NCBI RefSeq assembly: GCF_001514215.1
Contig: NZ_KQ948851.1
Coordinates: 305,434-369,433, forward strand
Origin: Streptomyces bungoensis
GTDB lineage: Bacteria; Actinomycetota; Actinomycetes; Streptomycetales; Streptomycetaceae
Reading direction: 5' to 3'
DNA: 64,000 bases
The notes beneath the pieces are model-generated. The model did no database searches. It worked only from the letters and a program-made list of their open reading frames with translations, and was not told the DNA's origin. Of this stretch, positions 1 to 10,530 are shown piece by piece (positions within the stretch are counted from its first letter, which is position 1; the number at the start of each line of letters is the position of its first letter). Both the position numbers and the translations under genes were made by a program.

Positions 1-229
1 GGCTCGGCACCTCCCCGGGCTCGCCGTCGACCGGCTTCGCCGAGGCGCGCCGTCCAGCTGCGCGGCCCACCGGCGTAGCTTCCGCGCACGCACGCCAAGA
101 CGGCCCGGGCGCGACCGGAGCCCTGCCGGTCCGCCTGCGGCCCGGCGGCCCCGTCCGCGGCGGCACGCGAGATGCCGCACCCGCCGGCGGTGAGCCCGGC
201 AGGCGCGGACCCGGCGGCAGCGTGCCCGC
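1..229. other. Window-edge segment without a recognisable gene
   Basis: This GC-rich stretch lies downstream of the treY stop codon. No reading frame in it resembles a family I recognise, and no clean terminator hairpin stands out. In many actinobacteria treZ follows treY, but it is not visible here and may lie outside the window. Confidence 0.4.
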
Positions 230-2599
230 TCAGTCGCCGTCCGTCCGCTCCAGCAGGACCACCGGCAGGCGCTCGAAGAGGTCCGCCACGCGGGTGGGAC
301 CCGTGAACTCGCGGCCCGGGGTCAGGGTGTCCGTCCAGCGGCCCGGGGGGAGGTCCAGGCGGGTGTCGCGCCAGCCGCCCGTCTCCGCCAGGCGCAGGGA
401 GAGGCGGGTGACCGCCGTCAGGACCTCGCCGGAGCGGGTGAAGGCCAGGCAGTGCTCGGCCGCCGGGCCGTCCGCGGTGAGCGGGGCGTACGTCGCCGCC
501 GTACCGAAGGCGCCGGGCCGGCGGGCGCGCAGCCGCAGGGCGGCCGCCGTCAGCGCGTCCTTCTCGCCGGGGGCCGCCGGCGGGAACGACACCGGGCGCC
601 GGTTGTCCGGGTCCACCAGCGCCCGGTACTCGCTCTCCGTGCCCTGGTACACGTCCGGCACCCCCGGCATCGTCAGGTGGACCAGGGCGGTGCCGAGGAC
701 GTTCGCGCGGATGTGGGGCTCCAGCACCTTGCGGAAGGCGGTTACCCGCTCGCCGGGCGGCCCGCACGGTCCCGCCGAGACGAAGGCGGCCACCGCCTCC
801 TCGTACGGCGGCTCCTGCTCCGTCCAGCTGGTGTACATGCCCGCCTCGCGCACGTGCTTCAGCAGCGCCTGCTGGACCCGCTCCTCCTCCGCCGGGCCCA
901 GCCCGAAGACCGTCTGCCAGGCCGCCCAGGCCAGTTGCCCGTCCGGCACGCCCTCCTCCGGCAGGGTCACCTCGGCGAGCAGGTCCGCCCAGGGGCCGGG
1001 GCACTCGGTGAGCACGGCCAGCGCCGCCCGGACGTCCGCGCTGCGCTTGGTGTCGTGGGTGGAGACGACCGTCCCGGTGGCCGGCCAGTCGCGCTGCACG
1101 CGCGCGCAGTATGCGTGGAAGTCCTCCGGCGTCACGCCGGGCGAGCCGGGGTCGCCGCCGACCTCGGCGGCCGACAGCAGCGGCACGTACCGGTAGAAGG
1201 CCGTGTCCTCCACCGCCTTCGCGCGCAGCGCCGACGCGGTCTGCGCGAACCGGGTGCGGAACTCCACCCGGTCGGCGTGGTCCGGCGCCGACGCGTCGCC
1301 CGGGTCCTCGACCAGCATCCGGCGCACGACGGCGACCGCGTCGGCCTCCTCGGGCACCACGAAGGCCAGCCGGGCCTCCGCGGCGGCCTCCTCGGTGACC
1401 ACGGCGGCGGCGTCGCCGGAGGCGTACGGCCGGTACACCCGCATCCGGACCAGCAGCTCCTCCACGGCCGTGCGCAGCGCCCAGGGGGCCCGGTCGCGCA
1501 GGGCCAGGTCCGGCGAGGCGGCGCACAGCCGGGCGGCCACCCGGGTGAGCCGGTCGGTCTCGGTGGCCAGCTCGTGCGTGAGCACCTTGTAGGCGGCCCG
1601 CCGGACCGTGGCCTCCCAGTTGCCGCCGCGGTCCGTCTGCGGCGCCGCGAAGGCCCGGTAGCGGCCCAGCAGCTCGTACGCACCGGTGCGGTCCGTGAAC
1701 AGGCCGTCGACGTGGCGCAGGGCGTCGTAGCCCGTGGTGCCGGCGACGGGCCAGGAGGCGGGCAGGTGCTCGCCGTCGGCGAGGATCTTCTCCACCACCG
1801 TCCAGCGCCCGCCGGTCGCCTCGTGCAGCCGCGCCAGGTAGCCGTCGGGGTCCGCCAGCCCGTCCGGGTGGTCGACCCGCAGCCCGTCGATCACGCCCTC
1901 CGCCAGCAGCTGGAGGATCTTGCCGTGGGTGGCGTCGAACACCTCCGGGTCCTCCACGCGCACCCCGATCAGCTCGGAGATGCTGAAGAAGCGCCGGTAG
2001 TTCAGCTCGGTGCGGGCCAGCCGCCACCACACCGGGCGGTACCACTGGGCGTCCAGCAGGTGCGGCAGCGGCAGGTCCGCCGTGCCCTCGCGGAGCGGGA
2101 AGGCGTGGTCGTGGTAGCGCAGGACGTCCCCGTCGGCCACGAGGTGGTCCAGCTCCCCGCCGACCGGGCCGCCGAGCACGGGCAGCAGCACCCGGCCGCC
2201 CTGCGCCTCCCAGTCGATGTCGAACCAGCGCGCGTACGGCGAGCCGGGGCCCTCGCGCAGCACCTCCCACAGCGCGTGGTTGTGCCGGGGAGCCATGGCC
2301 ATGTGGTTCGGGACGATGTCCACCACCAGGCCCAGCCCGTGCTCTTGCGCGGTCCGCGCGAGCTCCCGCAGCCCGTCCTCGCCGCCCAGCTCCGCGCGCA
2401 CGCGCGTGGGGTCCGTGACGTCGTAGCCGTGCGCGGACCCGGGGACGGCCTCCAGGACGGGGGACAGGTGCAGGTGCGAGACGCCGAGCGAGGCGAGGTG
2501 GGGTACGGCCGCCGCGGCGGCGGCGAACGGGAACGCGGGCTGGAGCTGCAGCCGGTAGGTGGCGGTGGGCACTTCCGGTCGGGGGCGCGCAGAAGTCAT
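230..2599 (-). CDS. treY: Maltooligosyl trehalose synthase TreY
   Basis: This glycoside hydrolase family 13 enzyme isomerises the reducing-end alpha-1,4 bond of maltooligosaccharides to alpha-1,1, the first of two steps from glycogen-type glucans to trehalose in the cytoplasm. The 789 residues fit the family. Seen motifs are DIVPNHMA near residue 95, GLRVDHPDGL with the presumed nucleophile Asp, an EKIL segment with the presumed acid Glu, and STHDTKRSADVRAR. The C-terminal sugar-binding part is present. ATG at 2599 is followed directly by the family-typical TYRLQL segment. It lies downstream of glgX on the same strand with a hairpin terminator in the 92-nt gap, so it may have its own promoter or be partly attenuated. 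The partner treZ is not in the window. Confidence 0.95.
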   Translation of the reverse strand: MTSARPRPEVPTATYRLQLQPAFPFAAAAAAVPHLASLGVSHLHLSPVLEAVPGSAHGYDVTDPTRVRAELGGEDGLRELARTAQEHGLGLVVDIVPNHMAMAPRHNHALWEVLREGPGSPYARWFDIDWEAQGGRVLLPVLGGPVGGELDHLVADGDVLRYHDHAFPLREGTADLPLPHLLDAQWYRPVWWRLARTELNYRRFFSISELIGVRVEDPEVFDATHGKILQLLAEGVIDGLRVDHPDGLADPDGYLARLHEATGGRWTVVEKILADGEHLPASWPVAGTTGYDALRHVDGLFTDRTGAYELLGRYRAFAAPQTDRGGNWEATVRRAAYKVLTHELATETDRLTRVAARLCAASPDLALRDRAPWALRTAVEELLVRMRVYRPYASGDAAAVVTEEAAAEARLAFVVPEEADAVAVVRRMLVEDPGDASAPDHADRVEFRTRFAQTASALRAKAVEDTAFYRYVPLLSAAEVGGDPGSPGVTPEDFHAYCARVQRDWPATGTVVSTHDTKRSADVRAALAVLTECPGPWADLLAEVTLPEEGVPDGQLAWAAWQTVFGLGPAEEERVQQALLKHVREAGMYTSWTEQEPPYEEAVAAFVSAGPCGPPGERVTAFRKVLEPHIRANVLGTALVHLTMPGVPDVYQGTESEYRALVDPDNRRPVSFPPAAPGEKDALTAAALRLRARRPGAFGTAATYAPLTADGPAAEHCLAFTRSGEVLTAVTRLSLRLAETGGWRDTRLDLPPGRWTDTLTPGREFTGPTRVADLFERLPVVLLERTDGD

Positions 2600-2655
2600 G
2601 GGAACCTACGTACCCAGCGTGCCGTGTTTCGTGTCATCCGGTCCGCGTCCGAACG

Positions 2656-2683
2656 GGGGGCGCGCGATGCAGTGCGCGCCCCC
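2656..2683 (-). terminator. Hairpin between glgX and treY
   Basis: A perfect 10-bp stem (GGGGGCGCGC at 2656-2665, GCGCGCCCCC at 2674-2683) with an 8-nt loop begins 9 nt beyond the glgX stop. It has no U-tract, as is usual in Streptomyces. It should end or attenuate glgX transcription before treY. Confidence 0.65.
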
Positions 2684-2691
2684 GCGTGCGC

Positions 2692-4815
<2,124 letters not shown>

Positions 4816-5013
4816 GGACACGACTCTCCCAGGTGTGCCGCCCTGTCGGGGCCGCGTTGCGTGCGAGTCTCCCCGAAAGTGAGGGAACCGCCGGTGACTT
4901 ACATCCCTCTTACCCGCCGACCAGTGCATACGGCGACTCTTGTACCCGCCGTGTGCCGAACCAATGGGGCAGAACGTACTCCCGGGGAAATGTTGGGGGA
5001 GTAGGGGGAAGAT

Positions 5014-5826
5014 GTGCGCACGCTAGCGCGCCGCCACCTGGGCAAGGTGGTGGCCGGTACGGCCCTGGCGGTGGCCGGGACCGCCGTGATGGTCGGGATC
5101 ACCCTGCCGGGCACGGCAGGGGCGGACGAGACGGGAGGGAGCGGGGCCGGTGCCGGCCAGGCCGCCCGGCAGACGGGACCGGGGCCGGACGGAGCCCCGC
5201 CGGGCGTCGTGCGGCAGGCGCCGGCCGAGGGGAAGAAGGGCACGGGGAGCGACCCGCTGACCGACGACGAGCTGCGGCGCGCCGCGGCCATCGCCGCGGG
5301 CGGGCAGCCGGCGGCCGCCGAGAACGTCGACGGCGCACGCGGCGCGCAGCGCCTCAGCGTCGACCTCGCCGACCCGGAGGCGGACGAACTCGACGACCCG
5401 CACGCGCCGCGCCGGGCGGACGTGACGTTCTACGACTACAAGAGCGACGCCCTGATCACCAGGACGGTGAACCTGGAGACCGGCAAGGTCGAGCGGACCG
5501 GCACCCAGCACGGGGTGCAGCCGCCGCTGAGCCGCGCCGAGAACGCCGAGGCGGCCCGGCTGCTGATCGCCGACCCGCTGGGCGCGGGCCTGAAGGCGGA
5601 CTACAAGGACGCCACCGGGCACGAGCTGACCTCACCGGACCAGCTGCTGCTCAACGGCGCCGTCTACCGGGCCATCCCGGGCGGTCAGCCGGCCGTCCTC
5701 GACAAGTGCGGAGAGCACCGCTGCGTGCGGCTGTTCCCGAAGATCGTCAACGGTCCGTGGATCGACGCCCGCCGGCTGGTGATCGACCTGAGCGCCCACA
5801 AGGTCGCCGAGCTCAGCCGCCGCTGA
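5014..5826 (+). CDS. Secreted protein resembling the N2/N3 domains of copper amine oxidase ('tyramine oxidase subunit B'-like)
   Basis: The 270-aa protein starts at GTG 5014 after a purine-rich GGGGGAAG. Residues 1-37 form a signal peptide (RR pair, hydrophobic stretch, AGA before the mature part), followed by a Gly/Pro-rich linker to about 70. Residues 135-200 (VTFYDYKSD, VNLETGKV, GVQPPLSRAE, ADPLGAGLKADY) match the pattern of the copper amine oxidase N2 domain. Residues 215-268 (CVRLFP, ARRLVIDLSAHKVAEL) match the end of N3, where such enzymes have a VVDLNTGEV-like strand. No catalytic residues are present. The next gene, 48 nt downstream, carries the catalytic domain alone, so the two may assemble into one extracellular enzyme. 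Streptomyces annotations often call this protein tyramine oxidase subunit B; I recall this and could not check it. Confidence 0.75.
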   Translation: MRTLARRHLGKVVAGTALAVAGTAVMVGITLPGTAGADETGGSGAGAGQAARQTGPGPDGAPPGVVRQAPAEGKKGTGSDPLTDDELRRAAAIAAGGQPAAAENVDGARGAQRLSVDLADPEADELDDPHAPRRADVTFYDYKSDALITRTVNLETGKVERTGTQHGVQPPLSRAENAEAARLLIADPLGAGLKADYKDATGHELTSPDQLLLNGAVYRAIPGGQPAVLDKCGEHRCVRLFPKIVNGPWIDARRLVIDLSAHKVAELSRR

Positions 5827-5874
5827 GCCGTCCTCCGTCCCACTTTCCACCTCCTCGAGGGAGTCTCCTCCGTC

Positions 5875-7200
5875 ATGCGCAGAAACAGGATCGGCCGCGC
5901 CCGCATACGCGCGGCCGCCGGTCTCACCGTGGCCGCCCTGGCCGCCGGCGCCGCGGCCGGCGCCGGACCCGCCGTCGCCCAGCCCCAGGCCGCCCCCGGC
6001 GCGGCCGCGGCCGCCGACTGCAGCGCCGCCTACCGGATCGAGCAGAAGCTCTCCACCGGCACCACCTGGCGGATGTGCTGGCGCTACGACAGCAAGGCCG
6101 GCCTCGTCCTGGAGCACGTCTCCTACCAGCCCAAGGGCGAGCCGAAGCCGATCCAGGTCCTCAACAGCGCCCGCCTCGCCCAGATCGACGTCCCCTACGA
6201 CGACGGCAGCGTCGAGTACGACGACCTGACCGGCTTCGGCTTCGCCCAGGGCCTGATGAACCTGGCGCCCGGCGAGTGCCCCGGCGGCACCATCAGGACC
6301 GTCAAGGTCCCCGACGCCTGGGACCCGCAGCACCCGAACGTCAACGGCCTTTGCACCACCACCCGCTCCCGCGGCCACGCCTACCGCATGCAGGGCGACA
6401 GCGCCAACAAGGTCTTCCAGGCCCAGGGCAAGGACCTGCTCGTCTACACCGTCAACCAGGTCGGCTGGTACGAGTACATGACCGAGTGGCGCTTCCAGGA
6501 CGACGGCACCGTCAACATGAACGTCGGCGCCACCGGCAGCCTCTCCTACGAGGACTACGACGCCGGCGACGGCCGCGGCTGGCCCATCGGCAAGGGTGCC
6601 AAGGCCTACGCCACCAGCCACACCCACAACGTGTTCTGGCGGCTGGACTTCGGCCTCGACGGCTCCTCCAAGACGAAGGTGGAGCAGTACGACTCGGCCG
6701 TCACCGCCCCCGCGCACGGCCAGCAGGCGCCGACCAACAAGACCACCCGCACCAAGGTCACCAAGGAACTCGCGGGCGACTACAAGACCTACCGCTGGTG
6801 GCGGATGGTCAGCGCGACCGGCAAGAACGAGGACGGGCACGCCCGTTCGTACGAGATCGTCCCCGGCCCCACCACCAAGTACCCGGGCCGCAGCTTCACC
6901 CGGCACGACGTGTACTTCACCGAGTACAACAAGTGCGAGCAGTTCGCCAGCAACAACCCCGGCAACTGCCCGGCGGGCGCGGGCAAGTCCGTCGACAAGT
7001 GGGTCAACGGCCAGACGCTCACCCACCCGGTGGTCTGGATGAACGTCGGCTTCCACCACATCGCCCGGGACGAGGACCAGCAGCCCATGCCGATCCACTG
7101 GCAGGGCTTCGCCATCGCCCCGAGGGACGTCACGGCTATGAATCCGCTCACGCCGGACGAGCTGGCATGGCAGAACGGCCACTGGCGGCCGCGTAGTTGA
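5875..7200 (+). CDS. Secreted copper amine oxidase catalytic domain with altered TPQ motif
   Basis: The 441-aa protein has a signal peptide (RR pair, Ala-rich core, cleavage near AVAQ, residue 36) and then only the C-terminal catalytic domain of copper amine oxidases; intact bacterial enzymes are about 640 aa. Copper ligands are readable: HTH at 249-251 and the third His at 394/395 in GFHHIARDED. The tyrosine that would become topaquinone is Y199, in WYEY; the usual motif is NY(D/E)Y, so the Asn is Trp198. The presumed base is Asp116 or Asp117, at the expected distance of about 83 residues. A GAGGGAG ribosome site precedes ATG 5875. It probably forms a unit with the N2/N3-like protein just upstream. 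It may be an active oxidase of primary amines such as tyramine, or a copper protein that has lost the cofactor. Confidence 0.8.
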   Translation: MRRNRIGRARIRAAAGLTVAALAAGAAAGAGPAVAQPQAAPGAAAAADCSAAYRIEQKLSTGTTWRMCWRYDSKAGLVLEHVSYQPKGEPKPIQVLNSARLAQIDVPYDDGSVEYDDLTGFGFAQGLMNLAPGECPGGTIRTVKVPDAWDPQHPNVNGLCTTTRSRGHAYRMQGDSANKVFQAQGKDLLVYTVNQVGWYEYMTEWRFQDDGTVNMNVGATGSLSYEDYDAGDGRGWPIGKGAKAYATSHTHNVFWRLDFGLDGSSKTKVEQYDSAVTAPAHGQQAPTNKTTRTKVTKELAGDYKTYRWWRMVSATGKNEDGHARSYEIVPGPTTKYPGRSFTRHDVYFTEYNKCEQFASNNPGNCPAGAGKSVDKWVNGQTLTHPVVWMNVGFHHIARDEDQQPMPIHWQGFAIAPRDVTAMNPLTPDELAWQNGHWRPRS

Positions 7201-7315
7201 GCGAACAGGACGGGAAACCGACCTGTCCATCCGGCTGCATCGCCGACCGCTCCCGGAGTACCCTTCCTTGATCGTTGGGACGGGGAAGGTCCGGGGGACG
7301 GAAGGCGGTGCACGG

Positions 7316-8557
7316 GTGGGCTCGGGAGGGCTGGAGCTGCCCCCTGGTGACGAGGGTCACGAGGGGAACTCCGCAGACGTCCCGCCCGGTGCGGTGTCCC
7401 TGGCCCGGCCGATGGACGCGGCCGGGTCCATCGGGCCGGAACTGGACTGGGACACCGACGCCTGGCTCGAGGTGCGCGTCCGCGCCCAGCGGGCCGGCCG
7501 GGCCTACATCTGGCTGAACCTGGTGGAGCAGCGGCTGCGCGCGGTCGTGGCCGCCGTGCTGCGGCCCATCTACGAACCCGTCCACGGCGACGAGTGGGTG
7601 GTCGCCGCGGCCGGGCCCGCAGGCCAGGAGTGGGTGCAGCGGGCGGTTGCCGTCCGCGAGGTCAGCCGCCGCAAGGGCTACCTGCTCGACCCTGCCGACG
7701 ACAACGTGCTCAGCTTCCTGACGCTGCCGCAGCTGCGGGAGCTGATGGTGCAGCACTGGCCCTGCTTCGAGCCGTACTTCGACGAGCGCCGCGACCTCGA
7801 ACTCGCCCTGGACGAGCTGGAGGTCACCCGCAACGTCGTCTCCCGCAACCGGGCGCTGTCCGAGTCCGTGCTGAACCAGGCCGAGCGCGCCTCGGCCCGG
7901 CTGCTGGACATGCTCGGCGCCGGCGGCGACGTGCCCTCCGCGCGCCGGCTGCCCGTCGACGCGGTCGAGGACCTGGTGGGCGACCGGTACGCGGACGTCG
8001 TCGCCGTCCACTCCGACCGGGTGCGGCTCATGCGCCAGTTCCCGGCCGAGGACCTCTTCGGCGAGGCCCGCCGCCTCGACGCCATCGGCATCGGCCTCAA
8101 CCTGCTGGTGCAGAACTTCTCCGGCCGCCGCCTGGTCCGGCTCGCCGAGTCCGGCTGCCGGGTGCGGCTGCTGTTCCTGAACCCGGCCTCCAGCGCGGTC
8201 AAGCGCCGCGAGCGCGAACTCGGGATGAAACGGGGCGAACTGAGCCGCTCCGTGGAGATGAACATCCTGCACCTGCGCCGGGTCCGCTCCCGGCTGCGCG
8301 ACCCGGGCGCCTTCGAGATCCAGGTCTACGACGAGACGCCCCGTTTCACCGCCTACCTGGTGGACGGCGACGGCGCCGACGGCATCGCCGTGGTGCAGTC
8401 CTACCTGCGCGGGGCGCGGGGGATGGAGTCGCCGGTGCTGGTGCTGCGGGGCGGCAGCAAGGTGGTCAAGCCGGGCGACGCGGGCGACGGCGGGCTCTTC
8501 CCCACATACCGTGAGGAATTCGAGCTGGCCTGGGCGGATTCGCGCCCGGTGTCCTGA
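7316..8557 (+). CDS. SAV2148-family HEPN domain protein
   Basis: The 413-aa cytoplasmic protein has no membrane segment. A region near residues 55-110 (QRAGRAYIWLNLVEQRLRAVV) fits the HEPN helical fold. The C-terminal half includes VVAVHSDRVRLMRQFP and GCRVRLLFLNPASSAVKRRE, which resembles a phospholipase-D-like or DUF5919-type sensor region. I recognise it as the Streptomyces SAV2148 family. Its function is unknown; HEPN domains are often RNases in toxin or stress systems, and I did not see a clear RX4-6H catalytic motif. GTG 7316 is preferred (GGAAGG 11 nt upstream, family-like beginning GSGGLELPPGDEG) over TTG 7268. It stands alone, with the exonuclease gene following after 147 nt. Confidence 0.8.
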   Translation: MGSGGLELPPGDEGHEGNSADVPPGAVSLARPMDAAGSIGPELDWDTDAWLEVRVRAQRAGRAYIWLNLVEQRLRAVVAAVLRPIYEPVHGDEWVVAAAGPAGQEWVQRAVAVREVSRRKGYLLDPADDNVLSFLTLPQLRELMVQHWPCFEPYFDERRDLELALDELEVTRNVVSRNRALSESVLNQAERASARLLDMLGAGGDVPSARRLPVDAVEDLVGDRYADVVAVHSDRVRLMRQFPAEDLFGEARRLDAIGIGLNLLVQNFSGRRLVRLAESGCRVRLLFLNPASSAVKRRERELGMKRGELSRSVEMNILHLRRVRSRLRDPGAFEIQVYDETPRFTAYLVDGDGADGIAVVQSYLRGARGMESPVLVLRGGSKVVKPGDAGDGGLFPTYREEFELAWADSRPVS

Positions 8558-8704
8558 ACTGTCCCCGGGGGCAGGCGGAACGCGCTCCCCGGATTGTCAG
8601 TGCCGCGTGCGATGGTGAAGCCCACTGGGGGAAAGCACCACCGAGAAGGGGGGCCGCCGAATGGGACGGCACCGGGAGTCGCACGCCGGAACGAGGGCCG
8701 TGCG

Positions 8705-9436
8705 ATGAGCTGGATCACGGGGCCGCTCGTGGCCTTCGACCTGGAGACCACGGGCACGGACGTCGAGACGGACCGCATCGTCACCGCGGCGCTGGTGCGG
8801 CTGGGGCCGGACGGGGCCGTCGCCGCGGAGTGGAACTGGCTGCTCGATCCCGGGGTGGCGATACCCGCCCAGGCGTCGGCGATCCACGGCATCTCCACGG
8901 ACCACGCCCGCGCGCACGGTGTCCGGGCCGCCTCCGCCGTCGAGGAGATCGCCCGGAGCGTCGCCGAGGTCCTGGACGCGGGGACCCCGCTGGTCGTGAT
9001 GAACGCGCGCTACGACCTGTCCCTGCTGGACCGCGAGTGCCGGCGGCACGGACTGGCGTCGGTCGGTGAGCGGCTGGGCGGCGAACCGTCGCCCGTCATC
9101 GACCCCCTGGTCATCGACAAGCACGTCGACAGGTACCGCAAGGGCACGCGCGCCCTGCACGCGCTGTGCGCGCACTACGGCGTGCCGCTGGACGACGCCC
9201 ACAACGCGCGGGCGGACGCGGTGGCCGCCGCCCGCGTGGTCCGGCGCATGGGCGAGAAGCACCAGCCCGTCGGCTCGATGTCCCTGCCCGACCTGCACGA
9301 CCTGCAGATCCGCGCGGCGGCCGACCAGTCCGTCTCCCTCCAGGCCTACCTGCGCCGCACCACGAACCCGTCGGCGGTCGTCGAACAGGCCTGGCCGGTC
9401 ATCCCGCGCAGCCGGAGACCCGAAGCGAACGGCTGA
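8705..9436 (+). CDS. DEDDh 3'-5' exonuclease domain protein (DnaQ-like)
   Basis: The 243-aa single-domain nuclease has all three Exo motifs: DLETTGTD near residue 11 (Exo I, metal-binding Asp and Glu), NARYDLSLLDRE near 100 (Exo II) and HNARADAVAAARV near 166 (Exo III, H-x4-D). It should remove nucleotides from 3' ends of DNA or RNA, like the epsilon proofreading subunit or RNase T. It lacks a polymerase or helicase domain, so its pathway is open. ATG 8705 is chosen because the motif starts ten residues later and the 37 upstream codons of the open frame look non-coding. Confidence 0.85.
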   Translation: MSWITGPLVAFDLETTGTDVETDRIVTAALVRLGPDGAVAAEWNWLLDPGVAIPAQASAIHGISTDHARAHGVRAASAVEEIARSVAEVLDAGTPLVVMNARYDLSLLDRECRRHGLASVGERLGGEPSPVIDPLVIDKHVDRYRKGTRALHALCAHYGVPLDDAHNARADAVAAARVVRRMGEKHQPVGSMSLPDLHDLQIRAAADQSVSLQAYLRRTTNPSAVVEQAWPVIPRSRRPEANG

Positions 9437-9470
9437 GCCGGCGGCGGGGCTCCAGGGGCTGCCGCGGCGG

Positions 9471-10334
9471 TCAGAACGGATACCACCGCACCGTCTCGTC
9501 CCCGTCCCGCAGCGACGCCACGCGGCGGCGGAACTCGGCCAGGGCTGCGGGGTTGCCCGGCGCGTGCTGGGCCACCCAGGCGCAACTGGCCGTCTCACGG
9601 GCGCCCCTGAGGACCGCGCAGCCCTCCCACTCCCGTACGTCCCAGCCGTAGGCCTCGGTGAAGGAGTCGTAGTCCTGCGCGGGCAGGCCGTACCGGTCGC
9701 GGGAGAGGGCCATGACCACCAGGTCGTGCTCGCGCAGGTCGGCGGAGAAGGTCTCCAGGTCGACCAGGACCGGGCCGTCGGGTCCGACGTGCACGTTGCG
9801 GGGCAGCGCGTCGCCGTGGATCGGCCCCGGGGCCAGACGGGGCGTCAGCGCGGCGGCGGCCGCCGCGAACCCGTCGCGGCGCGCCCGCAGGTACGCCGCG
9901 TCCTCCGGGTCGATCGCGTCGCCCGCGAGCCGCAGCCAGCGCTCCACTCCGCCCAGCAGCTCGCGGGGCGGCAGGGCGAAGGGGGGAGCGGGGAGCGCGT
10001 GCACGATCCGCAGCAGCCGCGCCAGGTCCCGCGGCCGGGCCGGCCGGACCGGGTCCGCCAGCCGGTGCCACACCGTCACCGGGTGCCCCTCGATCAGCAG
10101 CGGCTTCGGCTCGGCCGCCCGCACCGCCGGGACGCCCGCGTCGGCCAGCCAGCCGGCCACCTCCAGCTCGCGCCGGGCCCGCTCCAGCAGCTCGGCGTCG
10201 CGGCCCACCTTGACCACCAGGCCGCCGGCGGCGAACACCGCGTTCTCGCCCAGGGCGAGGAGCCGCGCGTCCCGCGCCGGGCCGGGCAGCACCGCCGCCG
10301 CGGCCAGTACGTCCCGCGCCCGTGCCTCGTCCAT
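9471..10334 (-). CDS. Phosphotransferase of the aminoglycoside-phosphotransferase/choline kinase fold
   Basis: The 287-aa protein-kinase-like enzyme has the Brenner motif as PIHGDALPRN and the metal-binding VLVDLETF segment, followed by a helix-rich C-terminus. N-terminal VFAAGGLVVKVGRDAE is the nucleotide-anchoring lysine region. Its substrate cannot be read from sequence; small-molecule kinases, aminoglycoside kinases and spectinomycin-type kinases all share these motifs. ATG 10334 (GGAG seven nt upstream) is preferred to ATG 10349. It is convergent with the exonuclease and divergent from the phosphatidyltransferase. Confidence 0.8.
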   Translation of the reverse strand: MDEARARDVLAAAAVLPGPARDARLLALGENAVFAAGGLVVKVGRDAELLERARRELEVAGWLADAGVPAVRAAEPKPLLIEGHPVTVWHRLADPVRPARPRDLARLLRIVHALPAPPFALPPRELLGGVERWLRLAGDAIDPEDAAYLRARRDGFAAAAAALTPRLAPGPIHGDALPRNVHVGPDGPVLVDLETFSADLREHDLVVMALSRDRYGLPAQDYDSFTEAYGWDVREWEGCAVLRGARETASCAWVAQHAPGNPAALAEFRRRVASLRDGDETVRWYPF

Positions 10335-10530
10335 CACCCGTCTCCGCATCGTCTCGGTCCGTCACGCGCCGGCCAGTCTCGCATCCGCGGTCGCCTGGCT
10401 CTGCCGTAGACCCGACCGATCTGTCGGACCGTTACCCCTCGCCGAAGGTTGTACGGAGCGGATCTTGTGCCTTCGGTAAGAGCATTCCTAACGTCGGGTA
10501 AACGCCGATTGAAAGTCAGGTAGTAGACCC

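Noticed and set aside
7268..7315. TTG 7268 as the start of the HEPN protein
   Set aside because: GTG 7316 has a better-placed ribosome site and the family-like beginning; the 16 extra residues look non-coding.
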